Positions 33,661 to 43,143 are shown, numbered from the stretch's first letter. The stretch: DNA of 64,000 nt from Pseudomonas fluorescens (GCF_002022275.1 NZ_MSDF01000057.1:1-64000), one strand, 5' to 3'. Notes: generated by a model from the letters alone, not told the origin. Made by a program: numbers and translations.

Positions 33661-36600
33661 ATGGATGGTTTGTTCGATCTTGCCCTTTCCCCTCAAACCC
33701 TGCCGCTATCAAGCATGAACTTCTCCGCTGCCGAACTCAGCGAACGCGAAGACCTGCTCCGCCTGGGCGACAGCGAACTGGTCAGCGAGTTGCTGGGTAT
33801 TTTGCAGTCGCCGTCATACCAGGCGCAGCCCTCGGCGAGTACGCCGGTGAGCCTCTCGGAACTCTCGCTGCTCGGTCAATGGGGCGACGTCTACAGCAAG
33901 GCAATCAACCACGTCGAGTTTCTGGCTTGGGCAGACCGCCAGCAGCTGGATTTCGCTACGCTGCGGGTGAGGCTTGGCACGCTCACAGGTAACAACTCGG
34001 TCACTGCCACTCATCACAGGTTCACCCTCGCGGACGAATCCGGTTGGTGGAAAGTCGCCAACCCGATCACCTTTATCGCCCAACTGCTGGACCCGGCCGA
34101 GCTCGGCATGCCTTACCTGGGTCACCGCACAAGCAATGCCACCCGCCAATTATCGCTCGACCGGGTGCTGGCCTTTTATGGCTACCCTCTGCCTGCCAAT
34201 CGCCTGCAAACCCAGGTGATCGTTGAGGAGCTGAGCGCCGCCGATGCGTTTCCTTCCATTGATCATCTCGGCCGCAACCGCTCCTTGATCCACGGCGAGC
34301 GCCTTAGTCAGCAACTCGATTTCGCGCAACTGGCCGACGCGTTGCAGGCACTGACACCGTTCGAAGGGTTTGCGCTGTTCAGTACCCGGCTGCACCTCAC
34401 TTCCGGCTCGTTGCTGTCGCGCACGCTAAAGGAGGCGGCGCAGCACTTGAAGCTGATCATTGAAGATGATGGCGATGAGGGCGTTTCAGCCGCTTCGGGT
34501 CTGTACTACTTTGATCCCGCCCAGCGGGCGATCTGCGTATTGCCGACGCTAAACGAAGGCACAACACAGACGCATGAACTGCGCCCTGAAAACCCCGGCA
34601 TCCGCTGGCATACGCTGCAACGCCTGGCTGATAAACTCGCTACCCGCATTTACCCCGATCACAGCCTGAGCCTTGCCGCGTGCATGCAGGTATATGGCAT
34701 TGAGCGTGTCACGACCGCGGACGAGCTGACGGCGCTAGTCGCGTGCCTGCGTCAGTGGCCAATGCCGCCGACGCCAACGCTGTATGCCGCGGCGCGCAGC
34801 CTCGATGAGCGCTATATCTACACGCGTTTCATCGGTGTCCTCAACGATCGTTATTCCCTGCGCCACGCACTGTTCAAAATGGTCAGCGCCGGTGTATTGA
34901 ACGGCCCACAGGGGCTGGATGCGATCATTCCAATCGACGCCGATACCCTGCCCACCCAACTGTTGCCCGGGCGCAGACAATTGCAGGCGTTGGTTGATCA
35001 TCCCGAGTTTGTCGCCATCCTGGTACAGCAGCGCATCGCCCCCACCAGCCACGTGCTATTGAGTGTCGAGAAGGGTATAGGCGCCAAAGATGTGGACGGC
35101 CATTGGAAATCATTGTCGACGGTGGTGATGGCAAACGCGAAACTTGCGCCGATGGTCCGCCTGTTGGCAACCGTGGCGACACAACTGGGCGGCGAGTTAC
35201 GCACCAACGACGCCATCAGTCTGCGCCAGGCACTGCGCCTCTACGCCATCCCGCTGCCGGCCAGCCTGGAGGCGGCGCGGCTTAGCGCACGACGCCGGGT
35301 CATCAGCCTCCCTCACCCTCTTTATGAAAGTAATTACTGGCGGGCACTCAGTCCCGCCATGCCTGAGCAACCGATCGGCTGGACCTTGTCTGAACCGGAC
35401 CGTCAACAAGTCATCGCCACCAGTCGGCAGTTTTTGCCGGACGCTGACCAGTCTCTGTTCAGCTACTTGTGCGGCGCGCTGTTACGGGACAAATCGCCGG
35501 TCGATATCCGCGCCGAAGCCGACCTGTTGATGAGTCGCCTGATCGCCTCCCCCCTCGCCCAGCAATTGGCCAGGCAACTGGTTCAAGCGGTGCAATGGCA
35601 AGGCAGTGAGGCCAGCGATCCCGGCGGTCACGCAGGCCGTAGCGCACTGTTGTGGGCCGCGTTGATTCTGAGCCTGGACCCTGATGCCAGCCTGCACGCC
35701 ACCCGCATCAACGGAATGGATTGGGCTGCGCCTTACTTTTGGGGCGAGTCCGTGGCGTTTGTGCGCAGGAACGTGGAAACCAGCTTCAGAAGCCTTGATC
35801 GCGGGGCCGCTGCGTTGGCGGCACACCTGATGCTATGTGGCCAGGCGCCCTACCTGCTGGTGCGGGACATCCCCGATACCCTGCCGTTTCTCTGCACCCA
35901 GACGTGGGTGCTGTTCCAGCAATATGCCACCTATCTGGAGCAGCGTTTGCCAGGCGGCGCCCGGCAAATGAGTCATGATGAAATGCTGTATTTGGCCTAC
36001 CTGCCGCCTCATGGAAAATGGAGCCTGTTTCTGGACTCCGCCCACGCGACTCCGGCTATCCTGGCCTGGGCGGCCGCCAACGGTATTGTGCCGCGCAGTG
36101 AGCGATACAGCGTGAATCAGATGAACCTCGCCATCGCTGAACTGAACAGCTTGCGGGCACGCCTGCGGACGGCCGAAGAAGCGTTCACAGCGCAGGTACC
36201 CACCCAACGCTCCGTGGCACTTGAGGTCTTGAAAAAGGTGTATCCGCAGGTCGATTCACTGGAAAACCTGGTCTGGGAGTGGTCGGCGCAAGATGAAGAG
36301 TCCGCTGCGCTTGCCAGCCTCCACGCTGGCCGCAAGTACGCCTTTGTCGACTTGTACATGGCCAATGAGCTGGTGGCTTCATCCACCCACTGGCAGTCCA
36401 GCGATGTGCAGCTCAAGTACGCGACATTGGCCCCGCGGTTCGTTCAGCTGGCGCCGTTCAATCAAGTCCTCGCGCCTGCCTTTGACGCTCATCTGAACAA
36501 GTTGCAAAGCGCCTACGTGGACTATCTGTGCAGTGCCCTGCCCGCACGCTCACTGGATGAACGCGAAACACTGGAATTCGGCAAGGTTGAGTGCTTCGCC

Positions 36601-37110
36601 CTGCGCAGCGCGGCTGGGGCGGTCGGAGCATTCGGACTGATCGTCTGCGCCAGCTTCTACAAAACCAGGCATGTGTATGAGTGCTTCCCCAAGTACTTGC
36701 TGCTGCGCCGTCGGCGCGACCTGGCTTACAGCCTGTTGGTCAATGCTGTCGCCTCGGACAGCCAGACCGTCGCGGACCTGGCCGTCGAATGGCCGGCCTA
36801 CGCCACGGGGGCAGAGCCTTCAACAACCCTCCCCGCGACCCGCTGGCCCGACCTGCGCATCGGCAGGCTCGACACCGTTTTGGCAGAAATCGAGGTCTTG
36901 CCGCCAGCGGATGCCAAGGGGCACCGCATCCCCCGCAGCCTCGACTCAACCCGCTCCCGCGCGTTGGCCGCCCTCATTACCGGGCACTATTTGCAGGAGG
37001 GTTCGCGGCTGCTCGCGCAAGCCAGGCTTGCCCAGACGCTGGAGCAGATCAGCAGCGGCAATGATCCCTGGGCTGATTACCTGCTGAGCATGTCACTGGC
37101 CGCGAAGTGA
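33661..37110 (+). CDS. Large protein of unknown function with internal repeats
   Basis: A 1,149-residue protein that I do not recognise. It has no signal peptide, clear membrane helices, nucleotide-binding motif or catalytic signature. A motif recurs about every 170-185 residues: RQLSLDRVLAFYGYPLPANR near residue 162, HSLSLAACMQVYGIERVTTA near 333 and AISLRQALRLYAIPLPASLE near 518. This suggests a helical repeat scaffold in the N-terminal half. The second half includes YLAYLPPHGKWSLFLDSAH and a predicted helical segment near NLAIAELNSLRARLRTAEEA. Size and style recall large uncharacterised toxin-like or secreted proteins of pseudomonads, but no toxin domain is visible. The ATG at 33661 follows GAGG by 8 bases; ATGs at 33610 and 33715 are alternatives. 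It stands as a single-gene unit. Confidence 0.8.
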   Translation: MDGLFDLALSPQTLPLSSMNFSAAELSEREDLLRLGDSELVSELLGILQSPSYQAQPSASTPVSLSELSLLGQWGDVYSKAINHVEFLAWADRQQLDFATLRVRLGTLTGNNSVTATHHRFTLADESGWWKVANPITFIAQLLDPAELGMPYLGHRTSNATRQLSLDRVLAFYGYPLPANRLQTQVIVEELSAADAFPSIDHLGRNRSLIHGERLSQQLDFAQLADALQALTPFEGFALFSTRLHLTSGSLLSRTLKEAAQHLKLIIEDDGDEGVSAASGLYYFDPAQRAICVLPTLNEGTTQTHELRPENPGIRWHTLQRLADKLATRIYPDHSLSLAACMQVYGIERVTTADELTALVACLRQWPMPPTPTLYAAARSLDERYIYTRFIGVLNDRYSLRHALFKMVSAGVLNGPQGLDAIIPIDADTLPTQLLPGRRQLQALVDHPEFVAILVQQRIAPTSHVLLSVEKGIGAKDVDGHWKSLSTVVMANAKLAPMVRLLATVATQLGGELRTNDAISLRQALRLYAIPLPASLEAARLSARRRVISLPHPLYESNYWRALSPAMPEQPIGWTLSEPDRQQVIATSRQFLPDADQSLFSYLCGALLRDKSPVDIRAEADLLMSRLIASPLAQQLARQLVQAVQWQGSEASDPGGHAGRSALLWAALILSLDPDASLHATRINGMDWAAPYFWGESVAFVRRNVETSFRSLDRGAAALAAHLMLCGQAPYLLVRDIPDTLPFLCTQTWVLFQQYATYLEQRLPGGARQMSHDEMLYLAYLPPHGKWSLFLDSAHATPAILAWAAANGIVPRSERYSVNQMNLAIAELNSLRARLRTAEEAFTAQVPTQRSVALEVLKKVYPQVDSLENLVWEWSAQDEESAALASLHAGRKYAFVDLYMANELVASSTHWQSSDVQLKYATLAPRFVQLAPFNQVLAPAFDAHLNKLQSAYVDYLCSALPARSLDERETLEFGKVECFALRSAAGAVGAFGLIVCASFYKTRHVYECFPKYLLLRRRRDLAYSLLVNAVASDSQTVADLAVEWPAYATGAEPSTTLPATRWPDLRIGRLDTVLAEIEVLPPADAKGHRIPRSLDSTRSRALAALITGHYLQEGSRLLAQARLAQTLEQISSGNDPWADYLLSMSLAAK

Positions 37111-37172
37111 GGCCTTGAACATCCGCCGTTTATCCGGGAATCTAGTGCGGCAACCCAAAGGAGCGTCGCACC

Positions 37173-38057
37173 ATGACCTTGTCGATCAGCCCCACGGCCC
37201 CCAGTTTCTGGCGCGACCCTGCGCTGCCGTTTATCGAGGCGCGCAGTATCGCTGATGGGCGCAAGGTCACTTACGGCCGGCATGCTCACGAGCATTTCTC
37301 CATCGGCGCGGTCACCACCGGTTGCAGTTACTACCATTACGGCGCAGACACCTTCGAGATCAGCGTCGGCACGGTGGTGTTGATGAACCCCGGTGATGTG
37401 CACGCCTGCAACCCTGTCCGCGACCAGCCCTGGTCCTATCAAATGCTGTACCTCGACACGCCCTGGCTGACTGACTTGCAGCACCAGCTGGGCTTCAGCA
37501 CCGACCAGGGTTATCGCCCTTTCAACACGCCGTACACCCGCGACGCCGGGCTCTATGAAGGGCTGTTGGCGCTCTACCGGCTATTGGTGGACGAGCACGT
37601 CGAACACCTGCAAAAGCAGAGCACGCTGGTGAGTTATTTCAGTGAGGTGCAGCAGCGCCTGAACCCCGCCGAAACGCCGCCGCGCGAGGTCAATCACAAG
37701 CTGGAACGCGCCGCCGACTACATCCGCGAGCATTGCACCCAGGCATTGAAACTGGAGGACATTTGCCTGGCGGCCGAGCTGTCGCCGTCTTACCTGATCC
37801 GCGCGTTCAAGCTGTATTACGGGTTGACGCCCCACGCCTTTGTGGTGAACCAGCGCGTGCAGTTCGCCCGTACCCAGCTGCGCAACGGCGAGTTGATCGC
37901 CGACGTGGCCCTGGCCGCAGGCTTTGCCGACCAGGCGCACTTGCAGCGCACCTTCAAGCAGCATTTTGCCGCCACGCCCGGGCAGTACCGCGAGGCACTC
38001 AAGCCATCAGCAAATAACCCACACTGGCCACCAGCAACGCGGCCATTGAGCGGTTGA
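37173..38057 (+). CDS. AraC family transcriptional regulator
   Basis: A 294-residue regulator with an N-terminal cupin-like sensing domain (RHAHEHFSIGAVTTG, VVLMNPGDVHACNP) and a C-terminal AraC double helix-turn-helix from about residue 175 (LKLEDICLAAELSPSYLIRA, GFADQAHLQRTFKQHFAATP). AAAGGAG precedes the ATG. Its 3' end overlaps the convergent LysE gene by 59 bases. AraC regulators of this form often control an adjacent LysE exporter, so the exporter is a likely target. Confidence 0.87.
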   Translation: MTLSISPTAPSFWRDPALPFIEARSIADGRKVTYGRHAHEHFSIGAVTTGCSYYHYGADTFEISVGTVVLMNPGDVHACNPVRDQPWSYQMLYLDTPWLTDLQHQLGFSTDQGYRPFNTPYTRDAGLYEGLLALYRLLVDEHVEHLQKQSTLVSYFSEVQQRLNPAETPPREVNHKLERAADYIREHCTQALKLEDICLAAELSPSYLIRAFKLYYGLTPHAFVVNQRVQFARTQLRNGELIADVALAAGFADQAHLQRTFKQHFAATPGQYREALKPSANNPHWPPATRPLSG

Positions 38058-38586
38058 ACAGCCGCACACCTTGAGGATTGCTCAGGTAGCGCCGCAAAAA
38101 CGTCCCCGCATAAGCCCAGCATGCTACCGACAGGTAGCAGATCACCAGGTACAGCGCGGCGAACAGCCAGACCTGGCGAGCATCGCCGTCGGCCACAAAC
38201 AAGCCCATCCCCGCCACACAGGCCAGCCACGCTTTGGGGTTGAGCCATTGCATGACCGCGCCATACAGCATCGACGGTGCAGTGGGCGTGCCGTCGGCGT
38301 CCAGCCGGCCCTCGTCCACCGCCAGTTTCCAGGCCATGTACAGCAAAAAGGCCACCCCGCCCCACTGAATCATCTGCGTCAGGATTGGCCAGCGCACCAA
38401 TACCTCATGCAGGCCCAGGCCGATCAGCACCAGCAGCAACGTGAAGCCGACCGCCGCGCCGAACACGTGTTTCTGGCTGGCGGCAAAACCAAAACGCGCA
38501 CCGGCGCTCAAGGCGACCACGTTGACCGGGCCGGGGGTGATCGAGGTGGCGAGCGCAAAGGCGGCCATGGAAAGGATAGAGCTCAT
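37999..38586 (-). CDS. LysE family amino-acid exporter
   Basis: A 195-residue inner-membrane translocator with about six helices. The family signature ITPGPVNVVALSAGARFG lies near the N-terminus, and WLNPKAWLACVAG is mid-protein. It should export an amino acid or homoserine-lactone-like compound. It is convergent with the AraC gene, overlapping by 59 bases. Confidence 0.87.
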   Translation of the reverse strand: MSSILSMAAFALATSITPGPVNVVALSAGARFGFAASQKHVFGAAVGFTLLLVLIGLGLHEVLVRWPILTQMIQWGGVAFLLYMAWKLAVDEGRLDADGTPTAPSMLYGAVMQWLNPKAWLACVAGMGLFVADGDARQVWLFAALYLVICYLSVACWAYAGTFLRRYLSNPQGVRLFNRSMAALLVASVGYLLMA

Positions 38587-38674
38587 TGCGATTCCTTTTT
38601 TGTGGTGACGATGAAGAGGCCGTCACGGTAAAGGACCAAACACTCGCGGTATTGAAGAAAATACCCCCCTGTCG

Positions 38675-40363
38675 CTATTTGACGAACAGCTCGCGGTCCC
38701 GCGCCTTCACATGGCCGGGACTGTAGTAGGCGTCGAACCAGGTCTTCTCCCCCGCTGCCGGTGGCTTGGCCAGGCGCAAGGTTTTCAGCGCGCCCGGCTG
38801 ACTGGCATTGAAGCGAAAATGGAAGTGGTCGAACAGGCGCAATGCTTCGATGGCATACACCACGGCGATTTTGCGGTCTTCAATACGAATCAGATGGTCA
38901 CCGTTGTTTTTCTCGCCGCCCCCGGCCAGGTTGGATGAGCCGGTGTACACCGTGGGGTTGGCGCCGTTGAAATCAATGACCACGAACTTGTTGTGCACCA
39001 TGTTCCCCGCATTGCCCGACCATTCCGCCTTGAACGGCGCCGGCGCATTGCTCGCCAGGTAGCTGAACGGCAGCAAGCCCACCGAGCCATCCGGCTTGCG
39101 CACCGCCAGCTTGCCGGTGCGCTGCGCCACGCCATAGGAGAACAACGCGCGCTGCATCAACGCATCCAGGGCATCACGCACTTTGCCGTTGATCAAGCTC
39201 AGGAACACGATGGAATACAGCACCGAACTGGTGGCCTGTTCGATGCTGCTGGCGATCGGGTCCAGCGACAGCGCGCTGTCGGCATGGGGCGCGAAGCACA
39301 ACGAGACTTTTGAACCGGGCTGATCGCGCACCACCCACCACTGTTGCGACAGCGGATTTTTGCGAAAGGTGGTGGGGGCGGTCCAATAGGCATCGAACAC
39401 TTCGGCGAACTTGCCGGCCACGGTTTCATCGTCAAACAGCAACACGTTGTTGGCCTGGATATACAACCCGCGCAGGGCAAAGTTGGTAGAGCCGCCGAGT
39501 ACCCGAATCGCTTTGCCCGCGCGGCGCACGATCAATACTTTGTTGTGCTGCTGGCTGGAGAAATGCAGGCGCTTGATCTGCGCCCCGGCAGCGGTCAAAC
39601 GCGCCGCGCTGAGGCTTTCGCAGCTGTCGGCGGCGCCCTGGTCGCCATGGTCATCGATGATCGCCCGCAGCCGTGGGCCGAGGCCTTCGAGGCGGTGCAG
39701 GATGTCCGGTTCCTTGCTTTCGTAAATCAGCGCGTCGAGGGTCAGCTCGGGGTCGTTTGTCACTTGCTCCAGCACTTGCAGGATCAACTGCCGCGCCTCG
39801 AATCCAAGCCACGCGTAGTTTTTTTCAAACGGCGTCATGTCCAGGTCCAGATAGGCCCTGGGTGCCGAGCGCGCGGGCGGCAGGATGCGTGTTTCGTTGT
39901 TGAAGCGATCGCCGTAGGCCTGGGAAGAGGCAAAGCCGCGGGTGAAGCCGATGTTGACGAAATCGCTGATGGTTTGCGCTTCCAGGGACACCTGGTTTTC
40001 CAGGCTGATGCCCTTGCGCAACATACCGTCGGCGCCCATGTAGCAGGCAGTGACGCGGTAACGGAACAGGCCGGGAAGGATCTCGCTGGGCACGTGGATC
40101 CAGCGGAATTTCTGGAACGGCGCCTCGGTCGAGGGAAAGCTGCGGGGCTGCTCCGGGGTCGGCGGGTAATCGAAGTGCAGACGGTTGTGCAGCACGCCCC
40201 AGTGGTCGGCGCCGGGGTAGCGCACTTCGATGCTGAAGCCGACAAAATCCGGCGTGGCAAGGTCCGCAGCAAGGTCAAACGCCAACAGCGCCGCGCCCTC
40301 CCCGCGATACAGCTTGAAGGTCAGCCCCTGGAATGTGGTCTTGCTCTCGAAGTCGGCGCTCAA
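38675..40363 (-). CDS. Phospholipase D-like domain protein
   Basis: A 562-residue protein with two HKD motifs. The second is complete (HNKFVVID followed by YTGSSNLAGGGEKNNGD). The first, HNKVLIVR followed by LGGSTNF, keeps His and Lys but has Arg in place of Asp. The first 200 residues form a beta-rich domain of unknown role (LYRGEGAALLAFDLA, VGFSIEVRYPGADHW). There is no signal peptide. The start is TTG at 40363 with AAAGGA at good spacing. It could be a phospholipase, nuclease or secreted effector; no secretion genes are near. Confidence 0.82.
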   Translation of the reverse strand: MSADFESKTTFQGLTFKLYRGEGAALLAFDLAADLATPDFVGFSIEVRYPGADHWGVLHNRLHFDYPPTPEQPRSFPSTEAPFQKFRWIHVPSEILPGLFRYRVTACYMGADGMLRKGISLENQVSLEAQTISDFVNIGFTRGFASSQAYGDRFNNETRILPPARSAPRAYLDLDMTPFEKNYAWLGFEARQLILQVLEQVTNDPELTLDALIYESKEPDILHRLEGLGPRLRAIIDDHGDQGAADSCESLSAARLTAAGAQIKRLHFSSQQHNKVLIVRRAGKAIRVLGGSTNFALRGLYIQANNVLLFDDETVAGKFAEVFDAYWTAPTTFRKNPLSQQWWVVRDQPGSKVSLCFAPHADSALSLDPIASSIEQATSSVLYSIVFLSLINGKVRDALDALMQRALFSYGVAQRTGKLAVRKPDGSVGLLPFSYLASNAPAPFKAEWSGNAGNMVHNKFVVIDFNGANPTVYTGSSNLAGGGEKNNGDHLIRIEDRKIAVVYAIEALRLFDHFHFRFNASQPGALKTLRLAKPPAAGEKTWFDAYYSPGHVKARDRELFVK

Positions 40364-40400
40364 GCGATGTCCTTTGTGCTGAAGGGCGTTGCTGCGGAGT

Positions 40401-40880
40401 CTAGCGCGTGCGCGCCATCAAGCCACTGGCACCTGGCACCTGGCACCTGGCACCTGGCACCTGGGTGACAATATCTTCAATACCCAGCAGGCGGCCATCC
40501 TGCGAAAACACCTCGACCTTGCGCAAAGGCTGGAGACAGCGCGCATCCAGCACGCGGGTGCCGCCTTCCTCCGGCTCGGTGTGCACCTCGCCCCACTGCG
40601 CCAGCGTGACCAGCACCGGCATCAGCGCGCGGCCTTTGTCGGTCAGTTGATATTCACTGCGCGCGCCGACTTCGCTGGTTTGCAGCAGGCCTTGCTCGAC
40701 CATGTCCTTGAGGCGCGTGGCGAGAATATTTTTCGCCACGCCCAGGTGCTTCTGGAAATCGCCGAAACGCGTCACCCCGGCAAAGGCGTCGCGGATGATC
40801 AACAGCGTCCACCAATCCCCCACCACGTCCAGTGCACGGGCGACCGGGCAGACATCGCCTTCCAGGCATTTGCGTTTCAT
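40401..40880 (-). CDS. HxlR family transcriptional regulator with repeat-encoded C-terminus
   Basis: A 159-residue winged-helix regulator of the HxlR/DUF24 type. The Cys in GDVCPVARAL near the N-terminus is the usual redox-sensing residue, followed by VVGDWWTLLIIRDAF. The tail QVPGARCQVPGASG is encoded by five 7-bp repeats, so slippage would change the reading frame of the last residues. The ATG at 40880 has GGAGG-like bases (CCTGGAGG) upstream. It is divergent from the SDR gene, the expected target. Confidence 0.85.
   Translation of the reverse strand: MKRKCLEGDVCPVARALDVVGDWWTLLIIRDAFAGVTRFGDFQKHLGVAKNILATRLKDMVEQGLLQTSEVGARSEYQLTDKGRALMPVLVTLAQWGEVHTEPEEGGTRVLDARCLQPLRKVEVFSQDGRLLGIEDIVTQVPGARCQVPGASGLMARTR
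40426..40464. repeat. 7-bp tandem repeat, five copies, inside hxlR
   Basis: CTGGCAC is repeated exactly five times (40426-40460) and followed by a partial CTGG. It is inside the last codons of the HxlR gene. Since 7 is not a multiple of 3, gain or loss of a unit shifts the C-terminal frame. Confidence 0.92.
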
Positions 40881-40987
40881 CGTCGGGCCTCCAGGCAATT
40901 TGAAATATTAGGTTGCATTATAGGACCAACACGCGCAGGATAAAAACAGTTTCATCATTAAACCAAAACCGTCGTGTGGAGAGCATC

Positions 40988-41686
40988 ATGGATATTCGTG
41001 GAAAAGTCGTACTGGTTACCGGCGCCAACCGTGGCCTGGGCAAAGCGTTCGTCATCGCCGCTCTCGAAGCCGGCGCCGCCAAGGTCTATGCCGCAGCGCG
41101 TGACCCGAGCAGCGTGAATATCCCCGGCAGCACGCCCATCGCCCTGGACATTACTGACGCGGCCAGCGTGCAGCGCGCCGCCGAGCAGTACACCGACGTC
41201 AGTGTGCTGATCAACAATGCCGGCTTCCTCAAATACGGCTCGCTGCTGGCTGAAGACAGCATTGAAAACCTGCAACAGCACTTTGAAGTGAACACCTTCG
41301 GCACCCTGCGCGTGACACGCGCCTTCGCGCCAACTCTGGCCAAGCAAGGTGGTGGCGCGCTGATCAATATCCTCTCGGTATTGAGCTGGCTGAGCCCTGC
41401 GGGTACCGGCGGCTACAGCACCTCCAAATCCGCCCAATGGGGCCTGACCAACGGGCTGCGCGCCGAGTTGCGCGAGCAGAAAACCCTGGTGATTGGCGTG
41501 CACCCGGCCTACATCGACACCGACATGGTCGCCGACATCCAGGCGCCGAAAAGCACGCCTCAGGAAGTGGTCGCCATCACCCTCAAAGCCCTGAGCGAAG
41601 ACCGCGAAGAAGCGCTGATCACCGACATGACCCACGCGGTCAAAGCCTCGCTGTCCACCGACAGCCCGGTCTACCTCAACCCGTGA
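40988..41686 (+). CDS. Short-chain dehydrogenase/reductase
   Basis: A 232-residue SDR with the cofactor motif VTGANRGLGKAF, NNAG in the central fold, and the Ser and YSTSK catalytic residues (SVLSWLSPAGTGGYSTSKSA). Basic residues after beta-2 (AARDPSS) suggest NADP use. It is divergent from hxlR and likely controlled by it, in the manner of aldehyde- or quinone-responsive pairs. Its end overlaps the convergent flavoprotein gene by 11 bases. Confidence 0.87.
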   Translation: MDIRGKVVLVTGANRGLGKAFVIAALEAGAAKVYAAARDPSSVNIPGSTPIALDITDAASVQRAAEQYTDVSVLINNAGFLKYGSLLAEDSIENLQQHFEVNTFGTLRVTRAFAPTLAKQGGGALINILSVLSWLSPAGTGGYSTSKSAQWGLTNGLRAELREQKTLVIGVHPAYIDTDMVADIQAPKSTPQEVVAITLKALSEDREEALITDMTHAVKASLSTDSPVYLNP

Positions 41687-42560
41687 TCAACGAGAAGTGC
41701 GCGCCCACCCCGGCGCGCACGCCCTCGCCCACCGCCAACGCCACCGAACCTGCCGCCAGGGCGGTATCGCCACAGGCGAACACGCCGGGAACTGAGGTCT
41801 GGCGCATTTCGTCAGTCTGCAGATAAGCGCCCGTAGGGCCATCAAGCAATTCACAAGCCAATTGCCCCGCCAGCGGGCTGATGCGCGTGCGCGCCATCGT
41901 GAACACACCGTCCAGGCTGAACACTCGCCCATCCTCCAGCTCCACATCGGCGCGCTCGCCGCTGATACGCCTGACCGCACCGCTGTGCACCGTCACGCCA
42001 CGCCGATCCAGCTGCGCCTGTTGCTCGGCATCCGGTGTAAAAATGCCATTGGTGAACAAGGTGGTGGTGCCCCAGTCCGGCAGCATCAGCGCGTGGTGCA
42101 TCGCCAACGGTGAGGTTGCCAGCACACCGATGCGGCCCTGATCCAACTCGTAACCGTGGCAATACGGGCAATGAAATACCCGTTTGCCCCAACGCTCCTC
42201 CAGACCTTCAATGGCGGGTAATTCGTCCACAACACCGGTGGCGAGGATCAGGCGTTTGCCCTGGAATGCTCCGTTGCACAGGGTATGAATGCTGAAACCG
42301 TCCGCCTGCTGCAACGCTTGCTGCGCGCTGTCTTGCACCCAGGTCACCGTCGGATATTCCATCAACTGGCTGCGACCTTCTGCGGCAATGACCTCTGGCG
42401 GCTGCCCGTCCTGCCCCAGAAAGCCATGGGAGGTGGCCGCAAACCGGTTGCGCCTTTGCCCTGCATCAATCACCAACACCTGGCGCCGCGCCCGCGCCAG
42501 TTGCAGGCCCGCCGACAGGCCGGCATAGCTGCCGCCCACGATAATGACGTCATAAATCAT
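41676..42560 (-). CDS. Thioredoxin reductase-like NAD(P)/FAD-dependent oxidoreductase
   Basis: A 294-residue flavoprotein. The FAD motif is VIIVGGSYAGLSAGLQLARA, the redox pair CPYCHGYE and the second FAD site VFACGDTALA. Size and motifs fit the short thioredoxin-reductase-like group, whose partners differ from TrxA. The ATG at 42560 starts the conserved N-terminus. It is divergent from an Rrf2 regulator, a common pairing for oxidative-stress control. Confidence 0.85.
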   Translation of the reverse strand: MIYDVIIVGGSYAGLSAGLQLARARRQVLVIDAGQRRNRFAATSHGFLGQDGQPPEVIAAEGRSQLMEYPTVTWVQDSAQQALQQADGFSIHTLCNGAFQGKRLILATGVVDELPAIEGLEERWGKRVFHCPYCHGYELDQGRIGVLATSPLAMHHALMLPDWGTTTLFTNGIFTPDAEQQAQLDRRGVTVHSGAVRRISGERADVELEDGRVFSLDGVFTMARTRISPLAGQLACELLDGPTGAYLQTDEMRQTSVPGVFACGDTALAAGSVALAVGEGVRAGVGAHFSLITG

Positions 42561-42705
42561 GTGTGCGATCTCGTTTTGCGGCGCACCCGGTTGTCCGGGC
42601 GCTTTCACGGCACACCATAAGTTACATGAAAATAAGACGTCAAGAGTCTCGCAACTATTCAGGTTACGAACGATACTCTGCGGCGAATCGACTTGAGGCT
42701 TCTGG

Positions 42706-43143
42706 ATGAGAAACGACACCCGGCTTTCGCGCATGCTGCACGTGCTGATCCATATGGGCCGCCATGAAGAGCGCGCCACCTCGGAAACCATCGCGCAGAT
42801 GCTCGGCACCAACCCCGTAGTGGTGCGGCGCACGCTCGGGCTGCTCAAGGAAAAAGGTTACGTGCGCTCGGAAAAAGGCCATCAGGGCGGCTGGACCCTG
42901 GGCAAACCCTTGAGTGAAATCACCCTGCTGGAGATTCACCACGCCCTGGGTACACCGTCGATATTCGCCATCGGCCTGTCCACCGACCATCCGGAATGCC
43001 TGGTGGAACAGGCGGTGAACGCGGCCCTGACCGATGCCTTCGAGCAGGCCCAGGCCCTGCTGTTGCAGCGCCTGGGCGATGTGACCCTGGCGCAGTTGGC
43101 CGAGGATTTTGACGAACGCTATCGCGTGGCGATGCTGCCTTAG
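42706..43143 (+). CDS. Rrf2 family transcriptional regulator
   Basis: A 145-residue regulator with an N-terminal winged helix (SRMLHVLIHMGRHEERATSE, MLGTNPVVVRRTLGLLKEKG). It has only one Cys (HPECLVEQ), so it lacks the three-Cys Fe-S ligand set of IscR or NsrR and may sense redox or nothing metal-bound. GAGG lies 8 bases before the ATG. It is divergent from the flavoprotein gene, its probable target. Confidence 0.85.
   Translation: MRNDTRLSRMLHVLIHMGRHEERATSETIAQMLGTNPVVVRRTLGLLKEKGYVRSEKGHQGGWTLGKPLSEITLLEIHHALGTPSIFAIGLSTDHPECLVEQAVNAALTDAFEQAQALLLQRLGDVTLAQLAEDFDERYRVAMLP

Noticed and set aside
40426..40464. CRISPR-like or REP array
   Set aside because: Units are 7 bp with no spacers and lie inside a coding region; this is a simple tandem repeat.
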